Below, piece by piece: positions 8,749 to 17,112 of a DNA stretch of 42,052 bases. The DNA lies in assembly GCA_948468045.1 (NCBI GenBank), contig CAOKGO010000015.1, positions 1 through 42,052 on the forward strand. The letters are read 5' to 3'. How positions within the stretch are numbered: the stretch's first letter is position 1; every line of letters starts with the position of its first letter. Source of the DNA: an uncultured Clostridium sp. (GTDB taxonomy: Bacteria; Bacillota; Clostridia; TANB77; CAG-508). The notes under the pieces were generated by a model. The model ran no database searches, was not told the origin of the DNA, and saw only the letters and a program-made list of their open reading frames with translations. Position numbers and translations under genes: made by a program.

Positions 8749-9678
8749 TTAAATTTTATTACTTGAACCGAAAACATCTATCATTTTGTGTTTTACCGTT
8801 TCTTTTATCAATTCTCTTGCAGGTAGCAAGTATTTTCTTGGGTCAAATGCATTTGGCTCATCATGGAATACTTTTCTAATTCCTGCTGTCATTGCTAATC
8901 TTAGGTCTGTGTCTACATTGATTTTAGATACTCCTGAAACACTTGCTTCGTGTAATATTTCGTCTGGCACACCTTTTGCTCCTGGAATATCTCCACCATA
9001 TTGATTACACATTTCTACTAATTTTGGAATAACTGTTGATGCTCCATGTAATACTATTGGTGTATTTGGTATCTTATCTTTTATTTCTTTTAAAATGTCA
9101 AATCTCAATTTAGCTTCTCCTTTGAACTTGTATGCTCCATGACTTGTTCCTATGGCAATTGCTAACGAGTCACAACCTGTTCTTTCTACAAATTCTTGTG
9201 CTTGTGCAGGATCTGTATACATAGCATCTGTTTCTGAGACATTAACATCATCTTCAATTCCTGCTAGTTTCCCTAACTCTGCTTCTACTACAACTCCTTT
9301 ACTGTGTGCATATTCTACTACTTTTTTTGTTAAAGCAACATTTTCTTCAAAGTCATATTTAGAACCATCTATCATAACAGATGTAAATCCATTATCAATA
9401 CACATTTTTGCTGTTTCAAAATCTGGTCCATGGTCTAAATGAATAGCAATTGGAACTTCAGGGTGTTCCTCTACTGCTGCTTCTACCATCTTCATAAGGT
9501 AATTAATTCTAGCATACTTGATTGCACTAGATGATGCTTGTAAAATAACTGGAGATTTGCTTTCACTTGCTGCATCTACAATTGCTTGTATAATTTCCAT
9601 ATTATTTACATTAAATGCACCAATTGCAAACCTTTCTTTCATTGATTTCTTGAACATTTCCTTTGTTGTTACTAACAT
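8749..9678 (-). CDS. fba: Class II fructose-bisphosphate aldolase
   Basis: This zinc enzyme cleaves fructose 1,6-bisphosphate to DHAP and glyceraldehyde 3-phosphate in glycolysis. At 309 residues it is the usual length. Motifs in order: FAIGAFNVNNMEI, IAIHLDHGPDFE with the catalytic and zinc-binding HLDH, VVVEAELGKLAG, IAIGTSHGAYKF with a zinc His, VLHGAS with another zinc His, and KINVDTDLRLA binding phosphate. Start fixed by AAGGAGG. Own near-consensus promoter; no partner genes. Confidence 0.97.
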   Translation of the reverse strand: MLVTTKEMFKKSMKERFAIGAFNVNNMEIIQAIVDAASESKSPVILQASSSAIKYARINYLMKMVEAAVEEHPEVPIAIHLDHGPDFETAKMCIDNGFTSVMIDGSKYDFEENVALTKKVVEYAHSKGVVVEAELGKLAGIEDDVNVSETDAMYTDPAQAQEFVERTGCDSLAIAIGTSHGAYKFKGEAKLRFDILKEIKDKIPNTPIVLHGASTVIPKLVEMCNQYGGDIPGAKGVPDEILHEASVSGVSKINVDTDLRLAMTAGIRKVFHDEPNAFDPRKYLLPARELIKETVKHKMIDVFGSSNKI

Positions 9679-9715
9679 ATCTATTCCTCCTTAATTTTTA
9701 GTATTTTTCATTGTT

Positions 9716-9744
9716 ATTGTATTTCTATTTTTTTAATCTGTCAA
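9716..9744 (-). promoter_or_regulatory. Promoter of fba
   Basis: TTGACA (9744-9739), 17 bases, TACAAT (9721-9716) on the minus strand, about 40 bases before the fba start. Confidence 0.85.
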
Positions 9745-9766
9745 GCCTAATTTTTTTATAACAAAA

Positions 9767-9904
9767 GGAGCATGATAAAAAAATTGTGACTTTTTAGATT
9801 ATATATATGCTCCATTTTTGTTCGCCTGCCAAATTTGCTTTGGCAAATTTGTGTAGAATGTGTTTATGTTATAGGAAAATCGGAGATTTTTTCTATAACA
9901 TAAC
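9767..9904 (+). repeat. Solo three-hairpin element
   Basis: A single copy of the element seen at 1-521, slightly diverged: GGAGCAT/ATGCTCC, CAAATTTGC/GCAAATTTG, and a TATGTTATAG stem with the complement CTATAACATA. The TTGTTCGCCTGCC linker is kept. It lies between fba and the DUF1540 gene. Confidence 0.85.
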
Positions 9905-9909
9905 AAAAT

Positions 9910-9939
9910 GAGACAGTTTAGACCTGTCCCTACTGTCTC
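9910..9939. terminator. GAGACAG hairpin after the DUF1540 gene
   Basis: GAGACAGT and ACTGTCTC enclose a loop with CCTGTCCC, at the stop codon of the DUF1540 gene. The same sequence family makes the large inverted repeat at 35329. Confidence 0.7.
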
Positions 9940-10105
9940 ATTCTTTTTCAAATTCATAACTTGCACACATTGATTCATCTGGTTGTTGTGTTTTTGTGTT
10001 TTCTATTGGCGCTACTTTAATTGCCTCTAATGTACATTTTTCTTTTTCTTGGTTGTTGTATTTACAACTTGAAACTGTACAATTAATTTTTTGATTTGCC
10101 TCCAT
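9938..10105 (-). CDS. DUF1540 domain protein
   Basis: A 55-residue Cys-containing protein starting MEANQKINCTVSSCKYN and ending CASYEFEKE. The spacing of the four Cys (INCTVSSCKYN, then KCTLEAI, then MCASYEF) fits DUF1540, a small Firmicute family thought to bind metal and often linked to sporulation; its function is not established. The GGAGG ribosome site sits six bases before the ATG. It is short, so easily missed by gene callers. Immediately upstream on the same strand is the 3' piece of the broken peroxiredoxin gene. Confidence 0.85.
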   Translation of the reverse strand: MEANQKINCTVSSCKYNNQEKEKCTLEAIKVAPIENTKTQQPDESMCASYEFEKE

Positions 10106-10149
10106 TTTGTACCTCCAAACAGTTTATATACATTAGTATGTGCAATTTT

Positions 10150-10617
10150 TTAACATTTATTCTTGTTTTCATTTTTTGTTTTTTCAATACATTTTTGTGG
10201 TGGATTTTCAAAACTCAAATACCAATTAATTCCATTTTGATTTTCTTGAATTTCTTTATTTCTTTCTTCTAATTCTATAAAAGTTTTTGGTGGTGGCACA
10301 ATTACTGGCTGACCTGGCATCCAATTTGCAGCAGTAGAACCTTTACTACAATCTGCCATTTGCAAAGCTTTCACAATTCTTATTATTTCTGGAATAAAAC
10401 GCCCTATATTTAGTGGATAGATTAAAATAGTTCTTACAATTCCTTTATCGTCAATAACAAAAACATTTCTTACTGTTTGCGTATTGCTAATATCATTTGC
10501 AATCATACCATATTTTCTAGCAATTTCGCCATTTCTGTCTTCTATAATTGGAAAAGATATCTTGATTCCTGTTCTACAATAAATATCATACAACCATGCA
10601 AGATGTGATGCATTGCT
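10150..10617 (-). pseudogene. 1-Cys peroxiredoxin, C-terminal piece
   Basis: Contains the C-terminal two thirds of a Prx6-type peroxiredoxin, starting ASHLAWLYDIYCRTGIKISF and including FPIIEDRNGEIARKYGM, VRNVFVIDDKG and the C-terminal WMPGQPVIVPPP. The N-terminal domain with the peroxidatic Cys is not here: it is split between 19500-19603 and 30186-30337. The join to the middle piece falls at the shared hexamer AGCAAT (10612-10617 and 19500-19505). A TTG at 10593 could start a fragment but has no good ribosome site. The gene is whole only if the intervening elements are removed. Confidence 0.9.
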
Positions 10618-10792
10618 AATTTTACCAACTTAAAATCATACTTATTATCAATTTCTAGGTTTATTATATTTTTTATTTGTAACTCCCAACTTCGAACAGT
10701 TTGTAATTTCATAACAAACTGTAATCTTGTTGGTCCCCCCGAATTGTTACTTCATAAAAAATATAATAAACCTTTTTCTGAATAATATTAAA

Positions 10793-12382
10793 TCATGCAC
10801 TTTGTATGATACACATTTCATTTAACTGTTCATTTATGATATTAAGTTCTGAAAAATTAAAATAAATATAAATATTTTTATACTCATCTAATTCCACCCT
10901 ATCTATTAGCTCATATAATATTTTCTTACTTGGATTTTCCATTTTTAAAAATGTATCAATGACATTTTCTATTTCTTCATCATTTTCATGGTTTTTTTGT
11001 TTATCTTTTAAGGTATCAATTTTATTTTCTATATTTCTTTTTTCTTTTTTTAGTCTTTCTCGTTCTTCAATAAAATCTTTGGAATACCTAAAATAATCAT
11101 CATTTGTTATCATACCATTTACACTATCTAAATACATTTTATCAATTTTTTTCGATATATCTGCTATTCTATTTTCTATCTCTTTTAAGCGAAATGTTTC
11201 TTTTTCCATCAAAGTTTCATAATTATTTTTGCATTTTTCATAAATATGTTTCAATTTGTTCTTATCTGCATAGGTTTTACATATTTGCCTAATAATATAC
11301 AAAGTTTTTTCTTCAAATTTGTTATAATTATAATTGCAAGTTTTACACTTTCGGTCTTTTCCTCTGGCTAAACTACAATCGATATATCCTATTTTCGTAT
11401 TTTTTCCTCTATAACACACTCTAGATTTTCTGCCACAATTATGACAAAATAGCAAACCTTTAAATAGAAAATCATGTTTTGTTGTTGATAAAGTTTTTTT
11501 GCTTTTCATTATCTCCTGTACTTTAGCAAACAACTCTTTTGAAATAATGGCATCATGAGTATTTTCTACTCTAATATATTCTTCTTGTGTTTTCTTTCTT
11601 TTCTTTTTGATTTTATAGGATATAGAAACACACTTATTTTGAACTGTATTTCCAATATAGGCTTCATTTATGAGTATTGCTCTTATACTTTTCGGACTCC
11701 AGGTTTCTCTTTGATGACTCATGTTCATATATTGGCTTGGTGTTCGTATGTTTTCATTGTCTAATATGGTTGCTATTTTTTGAAATCCGTTTCCTTCTGA
11801 ATATAATTCAAAAATTTGCTTTACTATGTAAGAAACATTGGTATCAATTTCTAATTTATTTTTTTGTGTTTGACTTTTTTGATAACCATAAGGTGCATAG
11901 CTTCCTAAATATTCGCCTTTTAGTTCTTTTTCTTTTAGAACACCTTTAATTTTTTTCGATATATCCTTTGCATACATATCATTTATAATTGCTTTAAATG
12001 GTGTTACATCATTGTTTGTTGTATCAAAATAAGTATCGATACCATCTAATATAGAAACATATCGAATGTCATTTTCTGGAAAATAATTTTCTATGTAATA
12101 ACCTGTTTTTATATAATCTCTACCTAGTCTTGATAAATCTTTGGTAATAACCATATTGATTCTTTTTTCTTCAATGTCTGAAATCATCCTCTTAAATTCT
12201 GGTCTTTCAAATGTTGTTCCTGAAATTCCATCATCTATATATTCATCGATTAGAATATATTCATTTTCTTTGATATATCTTTGTAGTATATTTCTTTGAT
12301 TTGATACACTTTCACTTTCTAATTTATCTCCATCTTCACGAGATAAACGTATATAAATTCCTACTTTAAAAGTTTTATTCAT
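10793..12382 (-). CDS. Large serine recombinase of element C
   Basis: A 529-residue site-specific integrase of the large serine recombinase type. The N-terminal catalytic domain begins VGIYIRLSREDGDK, where the Ser in RLSRED is the nucleophile, and includes ITKDLSRLGRDYIKTGYYIE. A recombinase domain follows (YAPYGYQKS..., WSPKSIRAIL), then a zinc ribbon (CHNCGRKSRVCYRGKN...C..C) near residue 310, and a coiled coil near 385-460. It is intact. There is no clear ribosome site. A GATTGCTA/TAGCAATC hairpin containing the AGCAAT core motif lies just before the ATG. It is distinct from the A/B recombinases. Confidence 0.95.
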   Translation of the reverse strand: MNKTFKVGIYIRLSREDGDKLESESVSNQRNILQRYIKENEYILIDEYIDDGISGTTFERPEFKRMISDIEEKRINMVITKDLSRLGRDYIKTGYYIENYFPENDIRYVSILDGIDTYFDTTNNDVTPFKAIINDMYAKDISKKIKGVLKEKELKGEYLGSYAPYGYQKSQTQKNKLEIDTNVSYIVKQIFELYSEGNGFQKIATILDNENIRTPSQYMNMSHQRETWSPKSIRAILINEAYIGNTVQNKCVSISYKIKKKRKKTQEEYIRVENTHDAIISKELFAKVQEIMKSKKTLSTTKHDFLFKGLLFCHNCGRKSRVCYRGKNTKIGYIDCSLARGKDRKCKTCNYNYNKFEEKTLYIIRQICKTYADKNKLKHIYEKCKNNYETLMEKETFRLKEIENRIADISKKIDKMYLDSVNGMITNDDYFRYSKDFIEERERLKKEKRNIENKIDTLKDKQKNHENDEEIENVIDTFLKMENPSKKILYELIDRVELDEYKNIYIYFNFSELNIINEQLNEMCIIQSA

Positions 12383-12460
12383 GATTGTTCCGATTGCTAA
12401 AAACCATATTTCATCATCTCCAATCTTCTGTTCCTAGCAATCACCTGCTTAAGAAACATT

Positions 12461-12607
12461 TTAATACTTTGATTGTTCCTTTTCAAGTTCTTCTTTTGTT
12501 TTTATACATTCTTTTAAATATATTTCAAATGCTTTTCCCATCTTTGCATTTATATCTTCTTTTTCTGAATTAAATATACAAAATACTTTTTCTTTTTGTT
12601 CTTTCAT
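12461..12607 (-). CDS. Small protein upstream of recombinase C
   Basis: A 48-residue protein starting MKEQKEKVFCIFNSEKEDIN, chosen because GAAGGTG lies seven bases upstream. It is charged, probably helical, with no membrane segment. It occupies the same place as the 71-residue genes before recombinases A and B, so it may be a recombination directionality factor or regulator. That is inferred from position only; I see no sequence similarity. Confidence 0.6.
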   Translation of the reverse strand: MKEQKEKVFCIFNSEKEDINAKMGKAFEIYLKECIKTKEELEKEQSKY

Positions 12608-12655
12608 ATCACACCTTCTTTGAAACTGTCTTGTTATAGATATATTAAAAATTGC

Positions 12656-12688
12656 ACAAAAAAATAACAAGTTTTTTTACTTGTTATT
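12656..12688 (-). terminator. Terminator/attenuator before the recombinase C operon
   Basis: AATAACAAG / CTTGTTATT stem followed by seven T on the minus strand, upstream of the 48-residue gene. A transcript from the long structured leader would be stopped here unless the hairpin is prevented. Confidence 0.8.
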
Positions 12689-12754
12689 CTCTATCTTTAT
12701 ATTTGTTTTCGGACACAATAATCCCTTTTAAATATTAGAATTTCACTTTTAAAC

Positions 12755-12935
12755 GCACTTATCCTATTGCATTTTTCTACAAGTTACTTTTTGTGCGTTA
12801 CTTACTTTTACCTTTGCTATGTTGCAAAGTATTCATTCTTACCTTTGTTGTTTCACAAAGTCATTGCCAAATATAATTGGCTTACCCTATTTCTAGGTAA
12901 CACTATATAAGTTATATTTTATAGTGAGCAATTTT
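12755..12935 (-). ncRNA. Structured leader or non-coding RNA, element C
   Basis: No gene lies in 12689-13102. On the minus strand successive short hairpins can form: CACTATA/TATAGTG, TTACC/GGGTAA, GCCAA/TTTGGC, then two similar ones, CTTTG tgaaacaa CAAAG and CTTTG caacatag CAAAG, each followed by GGTAA. The repeated ACTTTG...CAAAGGTAA unit ends near direct copies of GTAAC. It leads into the terminator at 12656. It could be a cis-acting leader controlling recombinase expression or a DNA site for it. The family was not recognised. Confidence 0.45.
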
Positions 12936-13102
12936 TAATATATTTATAGTATACTATATTCTTTTAGAAATTGGAATATATACACTTAAATTTTTTTGTT
13001 TCTCTATTTTCAATACTTTCACGTATTTTTTATATCCACTTGTACTTATTGTTTACATAATTTTTACTAAATCTATTCTTTTGTGACTACAATATAATAG
13101 TA

Positions 13103-14005
13103 TTAATTTTTCAAACCTAATTTTATGATTTCTTTTCTAAGCCAAACATTATCTAATTTCATTATATCATTTTGAAACTTTTCATGGAATAATTTTTCCA
13201 TATTATCTTGCACTTCTATATCTTTTGCTAGCAAATAACTTTTTCCATCTTTTAAGCAAATAAGATTTAGCATCCATTTTGTCCCAATATTATTTAATGT
13301 TTCATATATTATTTGTTTGTTTTCTAATATGTTATCTTTATCCCATATTGTTAATTGTGCAAAAATTGGTGGCAAGATAGCATTTATATTTTCTATTTTT
13401 GTATCATTTTCTATTGATATTTTTAAATCATTGTTAATTTCTATTTGACATTCCTTAAAATACTTTTCCGGATAGGTTTCATCATTAACTATTTTTTCTA
13501 ACTTTTTATAAGCAATTATATCCCTTTGAGTTGATATTTTTGCTTTTAAATTTAAAGTATTATCTAAAATTGCAGACATAAGTAAAATCGCTAAATCCTT
13601 TGAAATTTGTGCCATCAAATCTTCTTTCTCATATAATTCTACAATTATGGTTGCTACTGAACCTATAAATTCTATTCTTGCTTTTTCTTTCAATTTGTTT
13701 TTCCAATATTCTTCATATCCTAGATGATGGTCTATTATTTCAATAATTTTTTCTTCTCTTACAAATGCATCAAAATAATTTTTATTTGATACATCTATAA
13801 TAATGTATTCATCTTCTTCATTTGGTTTGTATTCATCCAATTTAGGAATTAATTTCTTAAGGCTTGGTGTTATACTTTCATTTAATTTTGCTGTTGAAAT
13901 AGCTTTTGCTTTTATTCCTTTTAAATTTAACAATTTAGCATATGCTATACAGCCTGCATAAGCATCTATATCCATATATTTTTTTCCAGAGGTTACCACT
14001 ACCAT
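13103..14005 (-). CDS. DHH-family phosphoesterase, manganese pyrophosphatase-like
   Basis: The 300-residue protein resembles family II inorganic pyrophosphatases (DHH plus C-terminal substrate-binding domain). Visible metal motifs are MDIDA (residues 11-15), IIDVS (near 68), the DHH motif IIDHHLG (near 90) and LMSAILDNTLNLKA (near 143). The first His usual in GHxxPDxDA is not evident, so substrate may differ. It is last in the operon, one base after the enolase-like gene. Hydrolysing pyrophosphate made by the neighbouring nucleotidyltransferase would pull that reaction forward, which is inference from context. Confidence 0.8.
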   Translation of the reverse strand: MVVVTSGKKYMDIDAYAGCIAYAKLLNLKGIKAKAISTAKLNESITPSLKKLIPKLDEYKPNEEDEYIIIDVSNKNYFDAFVREEKIIEIIDHHLGYEEYWKNKLKEKARIEFIGSVATIIVELYEKEDLMAQISKDLAILLMSAILDNTLNLKAKISTQRDIIAYKKLEKIVNDETYPEKYFKECQIEINNDLKISIENDTKIENINAILPPIFAQLTIWDKDNILENKQIIYETLNNIGTKWMLNLICLKDGKSYLLAKDIEVQDNMEKLFHEKFQNDIMKLDNVWLRKEIIKLGLKN

Positions 14006-14006
14006 T

Positions 14007-15185
14007 TTATATTATCTCCTTTTCCTGTTCCTCCAACCTTAATAAACGATTATACTTTGCAATTCTATCTCCTCTTCTTGGTCCTCCAATTTTTATATAA
14101 GTAGCATTTAATGCTACTGCTAAATCACACATAAAAGTATCTTCTGTTTCAATACTTCTTTGCGAAACACAAGTTGTCATATTTTCTTCTTTTGCTTTAC
14201 GAAAAGCATTTATTGTTCCTGTTAAAGTTCCAACTTGATTCATTTTTATTATAATACCATTTGCCAGTTCACTATTGATATATTTATCTTGTGTTGCAAA
14301 TAAATCATCCCCAACAATACTGATATTTTTATGCTCTGATTGCATTTTTCTCCAATACATTTCATCATTTGAATCAAATGGATCTTCTATATATGTAATA
14401 TTATATTTTTCAATATATTGATTTAATATGTCATTTAGTTCTTTCGATTTCATTGTTTTTCCTTGATAAATATAAATATCATCTTTAAAAAAGTGTTCTG
14501 CTGCTACATCAATTGCAATTGTCACCTCTTTTTCATAGTTTAATGTTTTTATTGTATCTAATACCATTTTAAACTTTTCATCTATTGTCATTTCTTCTAC
14601 AATCATTCCACTTGATGAACCATAATGCGTTAAAATGTCTTTTTTCTTTAATTCATTTTCAATATAAGAATAAATTTCAATAATTGCTTGTATTGATCTT
14701 GAAAATGGGTGAATATCAACAGCAATCATTATATTTTGAATAGAACCATTTTCCTTTTGATTATGAACTCCTCCAGAAAAAATGGCAATTAGTGGTATTG
14801 GAGATTTCCTTTGACACTTATAATTTGCTATCTTTTCTATATATTCTACCAATGTGATATTTTGAACTTGTGCCATTATTCTAGCAAATGCTAATGAAAA
14901 TGGTAGACAAATATTAGAGCCTAATTCTTGCATATAGTTATCTAATATAGAATCAAATTTTTCTTGGTTTTCTAACTGTCTATTGCAAATTTCATTTATC
15001 ATCTTATTTAATTTACTTTTGTTTGTTTCCTTTGTTGTTATTACTTCCCTTTTACCTAGCATAATTGCTGATGGTGATGAGCTAATTGCTCTTATATTAT
15101 TCTCTGTTATCATTTCTACTTCTAAAGCTTTTTTTCCAACTGAATTTAATATTTCTCTTACTTTAATTTCTTTTATTTTTATCAT
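14007..15185 (-). CDS. Enolase-superfamily protein with altered active site (PhpG-like)
   Basis: At 392 residues it aligns along enolase. Metal ligands remain (IAIDVAAEHFF Asp, YIEDPF Glu, VGDDLF Asp), as do the catalytic-base Lys in IIKMNQVGTLTGT and the Lys in YIKIGGPRRGDR. Changed are the general-acid loop GDEGG to GSSSG, the Glu of QEFMI to Asn (QNIMI), and the His of SHRSGETED to Gln (SQRSIETED). It is therefore unlikely to be glycolytic enolase. PhpG, the enolase homologue of phosphinothricin biosynthesis proposed to make carboxyphosphonoenolpyruvate, is the closest functional precedent I know. AAAGGAG precedes the start; it overlaps the mutase gene by 23 bases. Confidence 0.85.
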   Translation of the reverse strand: MIKIKEIKVREILNSVGKKALEVEMITENNIRAISSSPSAIMLGKREVITTKETNKSKLNKMINEICNRQLENQEKFDSILDNYMQELGSNICLPFSLAFARIMAQVQNITLVEYIEKIANYKCQRKSPIPLIAIFSGGVHNQKENGSIQNIMIAVDIHPFSRSIQAIIEIYSYIENELKKKDILTHYGSSSGMIVEEMTIDEKFKMVLDTIKTLNYEKEVTIAIDVAAEHFFKDDIYIYQGKTMKSKELNDILNQYIEKYNITYIEDPFDSNDEMYWRKMQSEHKNISIVGDDLFATQDKYINSELANGIIIKMNQVGTLTGTINAFRKAKEENMTTCVSQRSIETEDTFMCDLAVALNATYIKIGGPRRGDRIAKYNRLLRLEEQEKEII

Positions 15186-16452
15186 TCAAAATCTCCTTTA
15201 TGATATAGGGAAAAATATCAATTGCTTTTTCTATTGGTAATTTTCCTTTACTAGCATTTTCTTCATCAAATTTTGTACTTCCATCATTTTGAATATCTTC
15301 TCCTGAAATTAAGACTGGAACTTTATCCGTAGAATGTATTTTTAGTTCACATGGTGTAGCATGGTCACACGTTACAACTACAATATCATCTTCTTTTATG
15401 TCTTTTATTAAATTGGATAAAAAATATTGATCAATAAATTCAATTGCTTCAATCTTTTTCTTTGGTTTATTATCATGTCCAGGCTCATCTGGTCCTTTTA
15501 TATGAATAAATTTAACGTCTGCTTCATCAACTACTAAAATTTTTTCAGCATTTATTAAGAATTCTTTATCTAATTGTAAATCTAAAGACTTGGAAAAAGT
15601 AAATTTTGCACCAATTAACTTTGCTATCGCATTTTCAGCTGGCAATTGCCCATACATAGAAAGAGTAAGTCCAAACTTTTCTTGAAATTTTGGCATTTGC
15701 TTTGGTTTTTCTCCACCAGCTCTAAAAATTAAATAATTAGCTGGTAATTCACCTTTTTCTATTCTTTTTCTATTTACTTCATTGTTTGCTAAAATTGCTT
15801 TGGATTGTTCTATAAAATCATTAACAATATTTGCAGTCAGTTTACTTTCTTCTTTTTCATCTAATGAAAAACATTGTAAGGGTTTTGGTTCATAATTTTT
15901 TACAGGAGTTCCCCATACTCCATTTTTTCTAAATCCAGGATCTGTATTAGATACATTTCCAGATAATTTTTCTTTATTACTATAAAAAACTAATATTCCT
16001 CTATGGTGTCCAAATGCTAATAATTTAAAACTAACATTAAATTTAGATAAGTCCACATTTTCTGTTATATCTTTTGCTAATGATTGTAATTCTTCATCTT
16101 CTAATCCTCTAGCAGTTCTTCTATCTAATGTTCCTAATTTTTCATCATAAGATGCAAAATTGATTCTAAAAGCTACATAGTTATATCCTTCAGGGATAAA
16201 TCCTGTTCCTAATCCTTCTAGCGTTCCTCTTCCTGGATAATAAATTTGTGGTTCATAAGAAAGTAACGCCATACTTCCCGAATCAGATTCTGGCGTTATA
16301 TTTTCATCTATCACAGTTACTAAAGTTTGCTTACCTCTTTTAACTAATGTATCTAAATATGGTGTATTAGCAACTTGTAGTGGTGTTTTATTCTCAAGCA
16401 TTTCTATCTTTCTGTCTGCTGCACCATCTAATATAATCATATAAATTTTCAT
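15163..16452 (-). CDS. ApgM-type phosphoglycerate mutase-like protein (PhpH-like)
   Basis: About 429 residues, alkaline phosphatase superfamily, archaeal-type cofactor-independent phosphoglycerate mutase. It starts MKIYMIILDGAADRK with a metal-binding Asp, then ESDSGSMALLSYEP carries the candidate phospho-Ser, and YPGRGTLEGLGTGF, RRTARGLEDEE, HIKGPDEPGHDNKP and VTCDHATPCELK supply further metal ligands. I chose ATG at 16452, five bases after the upstream stop, over an upstream in-frame ATG at 16485. It may supply 2-phosphoglycerate to the enolase-like enzyme, or act on a related phosphorylated acid. Confidence 0.85.
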   Translation of the reverse strand: MKIYMIILDGAADRKIEMLENKTPLQVANTPYLDTLVKRGKQTLVTVIDENITPESDSGSMALLSYEPQIYYPGRGTLEGLGTGFIPEGYNYVAFRINFASYDEKLGTLDRRTARGLEDEELQSLAKDITENVDLSKFNVSFKLLAFGHHRGILVFYSNKEKLSGNVSNTDPGFRKNGVWGTPVKNYEPKPLQCFSLDEKEESKLTANIVNDFIEQSKAILANNEVNRKRIEKGELPANYLIFRAGGEKPKQMPKFQEKFGLTLSMYGQLPAENAIAKLIGAKFTFSKSLDLQLDKEFLINAEKILVVDEADVKFIHIKGPDEPGHDNKPKKKIEAIEFIDQYFLSNLIKDIKEDDIVVVTCDHATPCELKIHSTDKVPVLISGEDIQNDGSTKFDEENASKGKLPIEKAIDIFPYIIKEILNDKNKRN

Positions 16453-16456
16453 ACTA

Positions 16457-17038
16457 CTATCTTCCCTTGTTTTCATTTTCTTCATCTAAAAAACTTTTTA
16501 TTCTTTTATCCAAGCCATGCTCTATGATATAATGATAAACAAATTTAGGAACAAATTGTTTCCATTCTTTTTCTTCTTGAATACATTTTCTAATATCAGA
16601 AGCACTGATTCCTTTTTCTTCTAATGTAACTCTCCATAAAACTTCGACATCCAATTTTAAATCATTTTGCAAAGATTTTAGTTTTTCTTCTCCCCATTCA
16701 TCATAGATTGTCATATAATATTTTGCATCTAAAGGTGCATAATTAAAAATTTTATCTGGAAAATTGATTGGAAATGGAACAATATCAAATTCTTCTTGTT
16801 TCACTCCCACTTCCATCATTGAATACTTAATACATTCCATTCTTTCAAAATAAGTAAGTGGATTGGAACTTTTTTTGGATCGATGAGGATTAGCCTCTGT
16901 ATATTTCGTTAAATCTAACTCTGGATTACAAATTCCTATAATTAAATGTTCACATCTTTCTTTACCTGCTAATAAATATTTCATATGGTCATTATGTAAT
17001 AACTGAAATCTACCATGTATAACACCTACTTTATCCAT
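16457..17038 (-). CDS. NMN adenylyltransferase-like nucleotidyltransferase (PhpF-like)
   Basis: The 193-residue protein belongs to the HxGH nucleotidyltransferase superfamily, nearest the archaeal NadM type. GVIHGRFQLLHNDHMKYLL holds the nucleotide-binding HNDH motif (residues 14-17), ICNPELDLTKYTEANPHR the substrate loop, and GISASDIRKC the second ISSTxIR-like motif. PhpF of the phosphinothricin cluster, of this family, links CMP to phosphonoformate. Its place before a mutase-like and an enolase-like gene suggests activation of a small acid by a nucleotide rather than NAD synthesis. It is first gene of the four-gene set, with GAAGG as ribosome site. Confidence 0.8.
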   Translation of the reverse strand: MDKVGVIHGRFQLLHNDHMKYLLAGKERCEHLIIGICNPELDLTKYTEANPHRSKKSSNPLTYFERMECIKYSMMEVGVKQEEFDIVPFPINFPDKIFNYAPLDAKYYMTIYDEWGEEKLKSLQNDLKLDVEVLWRVTLEEKGISASDIRKCIQEEKEWKQFVPKFVYHYIIEHGLDKRIKSFLDEENENKGR

Positions 17039-17112
17039 TTTTCAAAACCTTCTTCCTCTAATATTCTATTGAATTATATAATATTATGTTTAATATGTAA
17101 AGTAGATATTTA

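Noticed and set aside
12383..12460. Second attachment site of element C in the recombinase leader
   Set aside because: AGCAAT occurs twice there within a hairpin, and GCAGGTGATTGCTA also occurs near 19441, but six bases is too short to claim a site.
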